The translations under genes were made by a program, and so were the position numbers. The notes under the pieces were generated by a model. The model did not search any database, had not been told where the DNA came from, and saw nothing but the letters and a program-made list of their open reading frames with translations. A stretch of DNA of 64,000 nucleotides from JAVBJN01 sp031546985 (GTDB lineage Bacteria > Bacteroidota > Bacteroidia > Chitinophagales > Chitinophagaceae): positions 1-64,000 of the forward strand of contig JAVBJN010000057.1 of NCBI GenBank assembly GCA_031546985.1, given 5' to 3'. Shown piece after piece: positions 52,733 to 61,360 of this stretch (position 1 is its first letter; every line of letters begins with the position of its first letter).

Positions 52733-54256
52733 TTATTTGCCTTTACCGAAAGAGTTGCCACCACTGGTGCGGCCACCATCCGGACTACCTAAACGGTCCA
52801 TAATACAACGGAAACCGATGGTTGCACTACCAGCATCCTGATTCCAGTAACGGCGGGTGCTTGGAGACAGCCAGTAAGCACGGTCGGCCCATGAGCCACC
52901 TTTGATTACACGGCTCTTATCGTTGATAAGGGTGTTTCTTCCGTAGTCGTAAACGTATTGAGAAGTAGAATCTCCATCCTTATAGTTTTTGAATTGGCTA
53001 TTCAGCATGTTGGGTCTTTTCTCTACGTCAAAGTCCATAGTATCCAGATCACGTTTTACAAGGCGGCCTAAGCTGTCTTTCTCATCCAGAGAACCATCTT
53101 CCAGGCGCTTGTATGTATCGTATTCGTTACCACGGTAAGGGCGGAAATCATCTACATCCATAGAGCTTAACGGACGGTAAACATCCAGTGTCCACTCACT
53201 TACGTTACCGGCCATGTTATACAGACCGAAAGCGTTTGGTGCATAAGAGTAAATCGGAGCAGGGATATCGGCATTGTCGTTCAGACCACCGGCTACGCCC
53301 ATCGCATCACCATTACCACGTTTGAAGTTGGCCAGGAACTCACCCTGATATGCGTTACGCATTTCATAACGGGTAGTTCTGCTGTCACCCCAGGGATAAA
53401 CCTGGCGATCGGTTACAACTTCCTCACCACGGCGGCGTTTAGACGCACGCTCAGGGTTACGGCCTACCAGTGCCAGTGCAGCGTATTCCCACTCAGCTTC
53501 TGTTGGGAGACGGTAGTTAGGCATCAGGGTACCATCAGCATAACCTATGTTACGGCTTCCACCGCTGGAGGGGTCAAAATCTCTTTTCTTTTTCTTCGGA
53601 GAGCCTTCGTATTGGCCATACGCATAGGTACGGGTATCGAACACGTCTTCATTCACCTGGTTGGGGTTCTTTTTAAGGTAACCACCTTTGATCAGGTTCA
53701 TTTCATTCACGCGGTCTGTTCTCCATTTGCAATATTCATTTGCCTGGTTCCAGTTCACACCCACAACCGGATAGTTGTTGTATGAAGCGTGGGTGAAGTA
53801 GTATTCCACCATTGGCTCATTATAAGACATGGAAGAACGCCAAACCATCGTATCAGGCAAAGCTTTCAATATTACATCCGGAAAATCCGAACCGTAAGAA
53901 CGCTGAAGCCAATAAATATACTCGCGATAGTGTACGTTAGCTACCTCAGTCTCGTCCATATAGAAAGAAGAAACACTCACAGTACGCGGAATATTATTGT
54001 ACTCCATCATTGGATTATCTGTAGTCTGCCCCATTGTAAAACGGCCACCTTCTACAAACACCAGACCAGGGCCTGGTTTCATGCCTTTAAAATTCGGGTT
54101 CACGTCGAAACCTCCCAACTTAGGATCATTATAATTCCAACCAGTCTTGGAGGAAACCTTAGAGTTGTATTTCGGATCACCTCCGCCACATGATGCCATG
54201 AACACGCTTACAGCGCCCAGCATCACTAAAGAAAGACCGTGTAATCTGTTTCTCAT
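52733..54256 (-). CDS. gldJ: Gliding-motility/T9SS lipoprotein GldJ
   Basis: A 507-residue lipoprotein (lipobox VFMASCGGG, Cys at residue 23) with a formylglycine-generating-enzyme-like domain (FVEGGRFTMGQTTDNP near residue 67, YRLPTEAEWEYAALALVGRN, MAGNVSEWTLDVYRPL, GFRCIMDRLG near the end). GldJ and its relative GldK/PorK share this fold, which here is structural. GldJ is preferred because of the SKTGWNYND start of the mature protein and because gldJ is next to porU and porV in Flavobacterium johnsoniae (recalled synteny). It is required for the gliding and secretion machinery at the outer membrane. It is divergent from porU. Confidence 0.85.
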   Translation of the reverse strand: MRNRLHGLSLVMLGAVSVFMASCGGGDPKYNSKVSSKTGWNYNDPKLGGFDVNPNFKGMKPGPGLVFVEGGRFTMGQTTDNPMMEYNNIPRTVSVSSFYMDETEVANVHYREYIYWLQRSYGSDFPDVILKALPDTMVWRSSMSYNEPMVEYYFTHASYNNYPVVGVNWNQANEYCKWRTDRVNEMNLIKGGYLKKNPNQVNEDVFDTRTYAYGQYEGSPKKKKRDFDPSSGGSRNIGYADGTLMPNYRLPTEAEWEYAALALVGRNPERASKRRRGEEVVTDRQVYPWGDSRTTRYEMRNAYQGEFLANFKRGNGDAMGVAGGLNDNADIPAPIYSYAPNAFGLYNMAGNVSEWTLDVYRPLSSMDVDDFRPYRGNEYDTYKRLEDGSLDEKDSLGRLVKRDLDTMDFDVEKRPNMLNSQFKNYKDGDSTSQYVYDYGRNTLINDKSRVIKGGSWADRAYWLSPSTRRYWNQDAGSATIGFRCIMDRLGSPDGGRTSGGNSFGKGK

Positions 54257-54285
54257 AATAACAAATGAACAGTTTAGGGTATTCG

Positions 54286-54317
54286 CAAATATAACTGAAA
54301 ATTATACAAATATTCAA
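54286..54317 (-). promoter_or_regulatory. gldJ promoter
   Basis: On the minus strand TTG (54317-54315) and TATATTTG (54293-54286) are 21 bp apart, matching the Bacteroidota consensus, 30 bp before the start codon. Confidence 0.55.
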
Positions 54318-54500
54318 GCGTTTTCTTTCAGCCGTCAATAGGCCTGAAAGGCTTGTATACACATTAACTTCACAATGTTATAGTAATTATTTTAAAAAGT
54401 CAATAAGCGACCGCAAAAAATACACGACTTTATTTCTAAAATATTTATATAGCGCTTTCGTTTATAAATGGTGCATGTAGTCACTCGCGAGATAAAGCAT

Positions 54501-54508
54501 TAAATTTG
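54501..54508 (+). promoter_or_regulatory. porU -7 box
   Basis: TAAATTTG matches TAnnTTTG 20 bp before the porU ATG. The region upstream to gldJ (about 190 bp) is AT-rich with no gene. Confidence 0.5.
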
Positions 54509-54528
54509 TAATTATTAGTAGACCACGT

Positions 54529-57500
54529 ATGAAGATAAGACCGTTCTCAGGTGTTTTTATTTTTTCTGCAAGCCTGGCAGTATGTGCAACCACCCAGGCT
54601 CAGTTGCGTAATGCAACGAATGTATCGGACGTGGCACGTCCGCAAGCCATCCGTACCGACGCGCTTGTGCCTGCGGCTTTTAATACCCCTGCACCTGAAG
54701 ACCGCCCCGATCCCCGCGATCAGAGCAGCCTGTTCTATTTTGAAAAAATAGGACTCCGGTACCCCAATACACCGGAAGTAACCTTACAAAATATAGTTAC
54801 CGAAACCGTACAGCCACAAAAAGGTTGGGATACCCTCAAACTCCCTGCCAGCTTTGATCCTGTAGTTTCCTGGGCGATCGAAAGAAAGAAACCGGTTGCG
54901 GTTGCAGGCATTCCGCGCCTCATTCGCAGCAACGGACAATACATTCGCCTGAAACAATATGAAACCATTGTAAGGGAAACCCCGGTTGCGATGAAAACCT
55001 CGGGCGCCAGATCGTACAAAGCCAATTCGGCCCTCTCTGCCGGCAACTGGTTTAAAATAGCGGTGCGTGCCAATGGTGTTTATAAAGCCGACCGTGGTTT
55101 TATGGCGCAGCTGGGTGTAGATCCTGCCGCCATTGACATGAACAATATAAGGCTGCTGGGCAATGGTGGGCAAATGCTGTTCGAAAGCAACCTCATCATT
55201 CCTAATGACGACCTGGTAGAGAACCCGATTAAAGTTTTTGACTTCAACAGCAATGGCCGCTTCGACGATGGCGATTATTTTCTGTTCTATGCCACCGGAC
55301 CCGATGGCAAGTCTAAAGACAGTACCAGTAAAGCTTTTAAAGCCCGCAAAAACCTGTACGATACCCAGAGTTATTATTTCCTGAGCTTTGACCAGGGTTC
55401 CGGTAAGCGCATTACCACTACTTCGGTAAGTGGATCGCCTACGGCTACCGTTAACACTTTCGACGATTTTCAATACCATGAACTGGACTCTCTAAACCTG
55501 GCGCGTTTTGGTAAAGACTGGTGGGGCGAGGAGCTGAGCAACAACCCCGGCAAGTCGCTGAGCCGCACCTTTGGCTTTAATGTGCCCAACCTCGATGGTG
55601 CTGCCACAGCCCGCCTGGCTACCCGCTTTGGGGTAATATCGCCCAGCGGTACATCGGGCATGTCGGTATTCGTAAACGGACAAAACGTTTCGAACGAGAC
55701 ATACGGCCCTGTGGGTGGCAACTATTACGACCCCGTTATCGCGGCCAAAGTAACTACGTCCAATTTCCAGGCATCTGGCAACCAGGTAACCGTAACCCTT
55801 AACATGTCGCCGGGCAGCTCGGTAGCATTGGGCTATCTCGACAGGCTGGAGCTCCAAACCCGCCGGCAACTTACCATGAGCGGTGTTAATACAATGATCT
55901 TCCGCGACTGGAACGCTGTAGGCAACAACCTGGTGCAATATAATATAGCCAATGCCCCCTCCGGACTCACCGTATGGGATATTACCAACCCGCTTAACCC
56001 GCAGGAAATGCAGCTGAGCAACGGCTCTTTTATACAGGAAGGCATGCGCCTGCATGAGTTTGTGGCCTTTAACGGCAATGAATTTATTGCACCCGAATTT
56101 GTGGGCCGTGTAAATACACAAAACCTGCACGCTACGGGCAAAGTAGATTTTGTGGTGGTAACCCACCCGGCTTTTCTGGCAGAGGCCCAGCGCCTTGCCA
56201 ATTACCACAATACCCAAAACGGGCTTGTTCCCGCGGTGGCTACCACTACGCAGATCTATAACGAATTTTCTTCCGGCTCGCAGGATATTTCTGCCATCCG
56301 CGATTTTCTTAAAATGCTGTACGACCGGGCTCCCGACAGCGCATCGGCTCCTAAATTCCTGCTGCTGATGGGCGATGCTTCTTACGATTACCTGAGCCGT
56401 GTACCCAACAACAACAACTTTGTACCTACTTACCAAACGCCGGAGTCTATTATCAAAACCCAGGGCTATTGTACCGACGACTTTTTCGGTTTCCTGGACG
56501 ATAACGAAGACCTGAACAATTATGGCATTGCCAATGCTTTAGATGTAGGGGTGGGCCGGTTGCCGGTAAACAGCAGCACCGAGGCCAATGATGTGATAGA
56601 CAAGATCATCAATTATGAAAGTCCTGCGGCATTTGGCCCCTGGAGAACCAATATGACCTATGTGGCCGATGATGTAGACCGCACTTTTGGCAGCGGCCTT
56701 TGGTTTATGGACGATGATGAAGCTGTAATAGCCGTGGCTAAAACCAAAGCGCCCCAGTTTAACGTAAATAAGATATACGGCGATGCCTATACCATAGAGT
56801 CTACGCCGGCAGGTGCACGCCAGCCAGAGATTAACCAAACCATCAACAACCAGATCTTTAATGGTACGTTTGTGATGAACTACATTGGGCATGGCGGCGA
56901 ATTGGGCTGGGCTGCAGAGCGCATCCTTACCCTGGCCGATATTAAAAGCTGGAACAACCCCAACAAGTTGCCCCTGCTGGTAACCGCCACCTGCGAGTTT
57001 AGCCGCTTCGACAACCCCAACCTTACTTCGGCGGGCGAAATGTTGCTTACCCGTGCCAAAGGAGGTGCCATTGCCCTTATGACCACCACCCAGCTGGTGT
57101 TTCAGGATGCCAACCTGGAAATGAACAAAAACTATTTCCAAAAAGCATTCTCACCCATCAGTGGCGCTATATACCCCACATTGGGCGATGCTTACATGTT
57201 ATCTAAAAACATAAAGTACATTAACCCCATTGCAGAATCTACAGCGGCCAACTACCGCAAATTTGCCCTGCTGGGCGATCCGGTGCTCAAATTATCGTTC
57301 CCCAAACTGCGGGTGCGCCTCGATTCCATCAACGGAAAAAACATTGCCCTCAACCCCGATACCTTAAAAGCATTGGGCAAATATGAGTTGAGTGGCACCG
57401 TGGTAGACGAAAACAACAACCCGGTAACCAATTATAGTGGTGTAGTATACCCCGCCATTTACGACAAAAAACGCTCAGTATCTACCCTGGTAAACTATCC

Positions 57501-58383
57501 CGGATTTGGCCCCAAAAGCTTTGATATTCAAAACAGTATCATATACAGAGGTAAGGCTACCGTTACCAATGGTAAGTTTTCTTTTACCTGCATCATTCCC
57601 AAAGACATTACCTATAACCTGGGCAATGGCCGCCTGAGCATGTATGTGCAAAACAACAGTGTAGATGGCGCAGGCGTAAACGACAGCGTAAAAGTGGGCG
57701 GCACTGCCGATAATGTGCCTGCCGATAACGCCGGTCCGCAAATCAATGCCTGGCTCAACAATGAAAAGTTTGTAAACGGCGGTAGCACCAATCCTAACCC
57801 CTTGCTGCTGCTTAAACTCAAAGACGAAAACGGTATCAATACCGCTGGTAACGCGGTGGGGCACGATCTGGTAGCCATTTTAGACAACAATGCCTCGCAA
57901 ACCTATGTGCTCAACGACTTTTACGAGGGCGCCCTGGACGATTATACCTCGGGTGCGGTACGCTTTCCGTTGCAGGATCTGGCAGCGGGCAACCATACCA
58001 TGAAGATTCGCGCCTGGGATACCTATAATAATGCGTCGGAAACCACGATAGACTTTATTGTGGTAAACCAGGATAAAATGGCACTTACCCATGTGTACAA
58101 TTATCCCAACCCCTTTACCACGCGCACCTCTTTTATGTTTGAGCATAATTTCCCCAATCAGAACCTCTATATGACCCTACAGGTATTTACCGTATCTGGA
58201 AAAATTGTAAAGTCTATTAAAAGGATTATCAATACACCAGGCACAAGAGTAGACGATATTGAATGGGATGGACTGGACGATTACGGCGATAAGCTGGGCA
58301 GAGGCGTGTACATGTATAAAATTACTGTTAAAAGCGCCAGCGGACAGGCAGCCTCCCAATACCAGAAATTAGTATTATTGTAG
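54529..58383 (+). CDS. porU: T9SS sortase PorU (C25-type peptidase)
   Basis: A 1284-residue secreted protease that removes the sorting domains of T9SS cargo and attaches some proteins to surface lipopolysaccharide. A signal peptide is visible (SASLAVCATTQAQ). The C25 gingipain-like catalytic domain spans about residues 550-930, with the catalytic His in NYIGHGGELGW (H788) and Cys in TATCEFSRF (C822). The C-terminus (YNYPNPFTTRTSFMFEHNF ... YQKLVLL) resembles the Por-type sorting fold that PorU itself keeps. It lies next to porV, its partner. Confidence 0.93.
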   Translation: MKIRPFSGVFIFSASLAVCATTQAQLRNATNVSDVARPQAIRTDALVPAAFNTPAPEDRPDPRDQSSLFYFEKIGLRYPNTPEVTLQNIVTETVQPQKGWDTLKLPASFDPVVSWAIERKKPVAVAGIPRLIRSNGQYIRLKQYETIVRETPVAMKTSGARSYKANSALSAGNWFKIAVRANGVYKADRGFMAQLGVDPAAIDMNNIRLLGNGGQMLFESNLIIPNDDLVENPIKVFDFNSNGRFDDGDYFLFYATGPDGKSKDSTSKAFKARKNLYDTQSYYFLSFDQGSGKRITTTSVSGSPTATVNTFDDFQYHELDSLNLARFGKDWWGEELSNNPGKSLSRTFGFNVPNLDGAATARLATRFGVISPSGTSGMSVFVNGQNVSNETYGPVGGNYYDPVIAAKVTTSNFQASGNQVTVTLNMSPGSSVALGYLDRLELQTRRQLTMSGVNTMIFRDWNAVGNNLVQYNIANAPSGLTVWDITNPLNPQEMQLSNGSFIQEGMRLHEFVAFNGNEFIAPEFVGRVNTQNLHATGKVDFVVVTHPAFLAEAQRLANYHNTQNGLVPAVATTTQIYNEFSSGSQDISAIRDFLKMLYDRAPDSASAPKFLLLMGDASYDYLSRVPNNNNFVPTYQTPESIIKTQGYCTDDFFGFLDDNEDLNNYGIANALDVGVGRLPVNSSTEANDVIDKIINYESPAAFGPWRTNMTYVADDVDRTFGSGLWFMDDDEAVIAVAKTKAPQFNVNKIYGDAYTIESTPAGARQPEINQTINNQIFNGTFVMNYIGHGGELGWAAERILTLADIKSWNNPNKLPLLVTATCEFSRFDNPNLTSAGEMLLTRAKGGAIALMTTTQLVFQDANLEMNKNYFQKAFSPISGAIYPTLGDAYMLSKNIKYINPIAESTAANYRKFALLGDPVLKLSFPKLRVRLDSINGKNIALNPDTLKALGKYELSGTVVDENNNPVTNYSGVVYPAIYDKKRSVSTLVNYPGFGPKSFDIQNSIIYRGKATVTNGKFSFTCIIPKDITYNLGNGRLSMYVQNNSVDGAGVNDSVKVGGTADNVPADNAGPQINAWLNNEKFVNGGSTNPNPLLLLKLKDENGINTAGNAVGHDLVAILDNNASQTYVLNDFYEGALDDYTSGAVRFPLQDLAAGNHTMKIRAWDTYNNASETTIDFIVVNQDKMALTHVYNYPNPFTTRTSFMFEHNFPNQNLYMTLQVFTVSGKIVKSIKRIINTPGTRVDDIEWDGLDDYGDKLGRGVYMYKITVKSASGQAASQYQKLVLL

Positions 58384-58411
58384 CCATCCAATAATTTCTG
58401 AGGTTAAGCGT

Positions 58412-58419
58412 TATATTTG
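58412..58419 (+). promoter_or_regulatory. porV -7 box
   Basis: TATATTTG followed by AAC lies 29 bp before the porV start, so porV can be expressed apart from porU. Confidence 0.5.
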
Positions 58420-58447
58420 AACTTATTTTTCGAAAACCAAGAAGTGC

Positions 58448-59659
58448 ATGAACATAATGAAAAACGTAAAGTTATCTGCATGGGCAGCCGGTCTGCTTTT
58501 GACGGCTACAGCTCAGGGCGCATTTGCACAAACCAGCTCCAATGGGCAATCTACCTCCGGAGATGATGTTAGAACCATATCAACCGCAGTTCCTTTTCTA
58601 AGAATTTCACCAGATGCCCGCAGTGGCGCCATGGGTGATGTAGGTATCGCGCTGTCGCCAGATGCGAATGCACAATACTGGAATGTGGGTAAACTGGCTA
58701 TGGCCAAAAAAGATATGGGCTTTTCTGTAACCTATACCCCATGGTTGAAAGACCTGGTGCCGGATATTTTTATGGGTTACATCTCTGGTTATAAAAAATT
58801 CGGACAGGATGGCAATCAGGCTGTTAGTGCGTCATTCCGCTACTTCTCCCTGGGTGAGATCAACTACACCGATATCAACGGTGGTAGCATTGGTACCGGT
58901 CGTCCGCGCGAGCTCGCTTTCGACGTAGGGTACAGCCGCAAACTGAGCAATGTATTCTCTGCCGGTATCGCTATGCGTTACATCAACTCTAACCTTACTA
59001 CAGGGGCAGATCTGAGCAATAACAGTGCTGTACAGGCTTCTAAACCTGGTAATGCCGTTGCTGCCGATCTGGGTTTCTTCTATAGCAAAGACTTCGAAAA
59101 AGAAGAAGGCATTGCCAACAACTTTAGCGCAGGTCTTACTTTTACCAACCTGGGTTCAAGAATTTCCTATAACGGTACCACCAAAGACTTCCTGCCTGCC
59201 AACCTGGGCCTGGGAGCTGCTTACACTGTAGGTATTGATGAGTATAATAAAATGACGTTTGCCGCAGACATCAACAAGCTGCTGGTACCATCGCCACAAC
59301 TGGATTCTAACGGTCACCCGTATATGCCTACCGACAAATCTATGGTATCTGGCGTATTCGGTTCATTTACCGATGCTCCGGGTGGTTTCAGCGAAGAAAT
59401 GCGTGAACTGATGTTCTCTTTAGGTGCTGAATACTGGTACCAGGATCAGTTTGCCGTGCGTGCAGGTTATTACTACGAAAACAAAACCAAAGGTAACCGC
59501 CAGTACTTTACATTAGGTGCAGGTGTACGTTACAATGTATTTGGCCTCAACGTATCTTACCTGGTACCTTCCGGTTCGGGCATTACCCGCAACCCATTGA
59601 GCAATACTTTCCGTTTCTCATTAACATTTGACTTCGACGACCTTAAAAAAGATTCATAA
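58448..59659 (+). CDS. porV: T9SS outer-membrane channel protein PorV
   Basis: A 403-residue outer-membrane beta-barrel related to FadL. The signal peptide ends in QGAFAQ. Characteristic blocks: TAVPFLRISPDARSGAMGDV, YWNVGKLAMAKKDMGFSVTY and the ending NTFRFSLTFDFDDLKK. PorV shuttles cargo from the T9SS translocon to PorU. A second ATG four codons in is also possible. It follows porU by 64 bp and overlaps the next gene, ispF, by one base. Confidence 0.93.
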   Translation: MNIMKNVKLSAWAAGLLLTATAQGAFAQTSSNGQSTSGDDVRTISTAVPFLRISPDARSGAMGDVGIALSPDANAQYWNVGKLAMAKKDMGFSVTYTPWLKDLVPDIFMGYISGYKKFGQDGNQAVSASFRYFSLGEINYTDINGGSIGTGRPRELAFDVGYSRKLSNVFSAGIAMRYINSNLTTGADLSNNSAVQASKPGNAVAADLGFFYSKDFEKEEGIANNFSAGLTFTNLGSRISYNGTTKDFLPANLGLGAAYTVGIDEYNKMTFAADINKLLVPSPQLDSNGHPYMPTDKSMVSGVFGSFTDAPGGFSEEMRELMFSLGAEYWYQDQFAVRAGYYYENKTKGNRQYFTLGAGVRYNVFGLNVSYLVPSGSGITRNPLSNTFRFSLTFDFDDLKKDS

Positions 59660-60135
59660 TGCCCTTTAGAATTGGATTTGGAATCGATTTCCATCAATTA
59701 GTAGAAGGCAGAACATTTTGGATAGGTGGTGTGGAAGTACCGCATTATAAAGGAGCACTGGGGCATTCTGATGCCGACGTGCTCCTTCACGCTATATGTG
59801 ATGCCCTGTTGGGCGCTGCCTGCCTCGGAGATATCGGGTATCACTTCCCGGATACCGATGCTGCTTACAAAGACATCGACAGCAAAATACTGCTGCGCAG
59901 GTGCAATGAGCTCATTCGCGAAAAAGGTTACAGCATAGCCAATATCGATGCCTCGCTGGTACTCGAAAGACCCAAGATTAAACCATATATACCTGCCATG
60001 CGCGAGGTTATAGCCGGTATACTCGGGTTGGATATGGATGCAGTATCCATCAAAGCCACCACCAACGAAACCATGGGTTTTGTAGGCAGGGAAGAAGGTG
60101 TAGCCGCTTACGCAAATGTTTTATTGGAAAAATAA
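59659..60135 (+). CDS. ispF: 2-C-methyl-D-erythritol 2,4-cyclodiphosphate synthase
   Basis: A 158-residue enzyme of the MEP isoprenoid pathway. The metal-binding D10 and H12 in GFGIDFHQL and the block GHSDADVLLHAICDALLGA are present, as are KATTNETMGFVGREEG near the C-terminus. It has normal length. The ATG overlaps the porV stop by one base, so translation is probably coupled, though no functional link to secretion is known. Confidence 0.95.
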   Translation: MPFRIGFGIDFHQLVEGRTFWIGGVEVPHYKGALGHSDADVLLHAICDALLGAACLGDIGYHFPDTDAAYKDIDSKILLRRCNELIREKGYSIANIDASLVLERPKIKPYIPAMREVIAGILGLDMDAVSIKATTNETMGFVGREEGVAAYANVLLEK

Positions 60136-60155
60136 AGCATTACCCGATTCTTTCC

Positions 60156-60217
60156 CGATTTGCAGAATCCTAGTTAAAACCTGCACAATTCTAACTAAAA
60201 CCTGCGCAATTCTAATT
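60156..60217 (+). repeat. Three degenerate 21-bp tandem units
   Basis: Just after ispF three units follow each other: one starting near 60156 (TTTGCAGAATCCTAGTT), AAAACCTGCACAATTCTAACT (60177-60196) and AAAACCTGCGCAATTCTAATT (60197-60217). The last runs into a GCGC palindrome. One related unit (CACAATTCTAATTGC) precedes the second copy of the larger repeat at 60671. Confidence 0.5.
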
Positions 60218-60376
60218 GCGCAAGAAAATAGCCCGGTACCATACGACCTTTATATCAACAAGCAAAAAGAAACTGCAGAGCAACAGGTTACATTGCTACT
60301 CACTTTGCAGTCTTTTCATTGTGGTATGGTTCGCAACAAGGCCCTTTATAGGGGCCTTTGTTGTTTTATATAGGTT
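60205..60376 (+). repeat. Duplicated terminator-bearing module, copy 1 (possible small RNA)
   Basis: About 170 bp closely repeated at 60671-60842; the inner 125 bp are nearly identical. Within it ACTGCAGAG and CTTTGCAGT can pair around about 24 nt, and CAACAAGGCCC with GGGCCTTTGTTG forms a terminator-like hairpin followed by TTTTAT. It cannot code for a convincing protein. It could be a small RNA gene or a mobile spacer repeat, and also terminates the porV-ispF message. Confidence 0.5.
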
Positions 60377-60670
60377 CGTAAGCGGATTACGGATTGGCGG
60401 ATTGGTGCATTGCGGATTCAGAATTGACGGATCAAAGATTAATGGATTAGCGTTTCGCCATTCACCTCTCACTTCTCGCGTTTCACTTCTCACCTTTGAC
60501 TCCTCTGGCTCCCTTAGCTTCGATACTTCGACAAGCTCAGTAACCGAAGCTAAGGGTTATTCGCTTTTCACCATTCACTATTCACCATTCACTATTCACC
60601 ATTGGCCATTCACGTTTCACTTCTCATCACCATTTCTCTTCCAAAACCGTCAAATACTCAACCAAAACAA
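60377..60670. repeat. Low-complexity block between the duplicated modules
   Basis: This stretch holds GGATT-rich sequence (60382-60450), runs of 'CACTTCTC' type, a perfect 12-bp inverted repeat CCCTTAGCTTCG / CGAAGCTAAGGG (60511-60522 and 60545-60556) enclosing the sequence CTTCGACAAGCTCAG, and tandem CACCATTCACTATT units (60569-60602). No gene is supported. Confidence 0.6.
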
Positions 60671-60842
60671 CACAATTCTAATTGCAACGGGTTTACGGCC
60701 CAAAGCACCCCATCTTTACATCAACAAGCAAAAAGAAACTGCAGAGCAACAGGTTACAATGTTACTCACTTTGCAGTCTTTTCATTGTGGTATGGTTCGC
60801 AACAAAGCCCTCTTTAAGGGGCTTTGTTGTTTTATACAGGTT
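60671..60842 (+). repeat. Duplicated terminator-bearing module, copy 2 (possible small RNA)
   Basis: This copy matches copy 1 from the CAATTCTAATTG block to the tail. Its hairpin is CAACAAAGCCC with GGGGCTTTGTTG; relative to copy 1, GG/CC pairs have become AG/CT, so both copies keep the stem by compensating changes. It ends 16 bp before the -7 box of dut. Confidence 0.5.
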
Positions 60843-60857
60843 TATAGATGAAATAAT

Positions 60858-60865
60858 TACATTTG
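60858..60865 (+). promoter_or_regulatory. dut -7 box
   Basis: TACATTTG followed by CACGG matches the -7 consensus, 19 bp before the dut ATG. TTG at the usual -33 distance is absent; the nearest is 27 bp upstream. Confidence 0.5.
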
Positions 60866-60883
60866 CACGGCTCAGCAAATGTT

Positions 60884-61318
60884 ATGATACAAGTAAAGAT
60901 TATAAACCAGTCCAATCACAGCCTTCCGGCATACGAAACCATTGGTGCCGCCGGCATGGACCTTAAAGCCAACCTCGTTGGCCCTGTTACCCTGCAACCC
61001 CTCGAACGTGCACTTATCCCTACCGGCCTGTTCATAGAACTGCCCATGGGTTATGAAGCACAAATCCGCCCCAGAAGCGGCCTTGCCATTAAAAGAGGAC
61101 TCACCCTGCTCAATACACCCGGCACTATCGACTGCGATTACCGTGGCGAGATTAAAATCATTATGGTAAACCTGTCTAACGAAGCCCAAACCATTACCGA
61201 TGGCGAAAGAATAGCGCAGATGGTAGTAGCCCGTTATGAAAGAGTAACCTGGGAACATGTGGAGGCGCTGTCCGAAACCGTTCGCGGAGAAGGTGGATTC
61301 GGCCATACCGGATCGTAA
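60884..61318 (+). CDS. dut: dUTP diphosphatase
   Basis: A 144-residue trimeric dUTPase (start MIQVKIINQS at ATG 60884; an in-frame TTG 21 bp upstream falls within the -7 box and is unlikely). The five conserved motifs are visible: GAAGMDLKAN, PRSGLAIKRG, TPGTIDCDYRGEIK, DGERIAQMVV and the C-terminal RGEGGFGHTGS. It hydrolyses dUTP to dUMP. It opens a run of three co-directional genes. Confidence 0.95.
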   Translation: MIQVKIINQSNHSLPAYETIGAAGMDLKANLVGPVTLQPLERALIPTGLFIELPMGYEAQIRPRSGLAIKRGLTLLNTPGTIDCDYRGEIKIIMVNLSNEAQTITDGERIAQMVVARYERVTWEHVEALSETVRGEGGFGHTGS

Positions 61319-61360
61319 GTCCAAATTTTAAATTAAACCTGTAACCCCTGACTGAAGAAC

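Noticed and set aside
52733..54256. A true formylglycine-generating enzyme (sulfatase activator)
   Set aside because: The lipoprotein signal, GldJ-like start and position beside porU and porV point to the structural T9SS protein, and no sulfatase gene is nearby.
60205..60376. Known RNA genes (SRP RNA, tmRNA, RNase P RNA, tRNA)
   Set aside because: None of the conserved signatures of these RNAs, such as the SRP GGAAGCAGCC tetraloop region or a tRNA cloverleaf, is present.
60377..60670. Possible CRISPR array
   Set aside because: The short repeats are contiguous and degenerate, without constant spacer lengths, and no cas genes are near.
60216..60851. 211-codon plus-strand frame in the ispF-dut spacer
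   Set aside because: It crosses both copies of the duplicated module and the low-complexity tract, and reads as repetitive Ser/Phe/His; not a protein.
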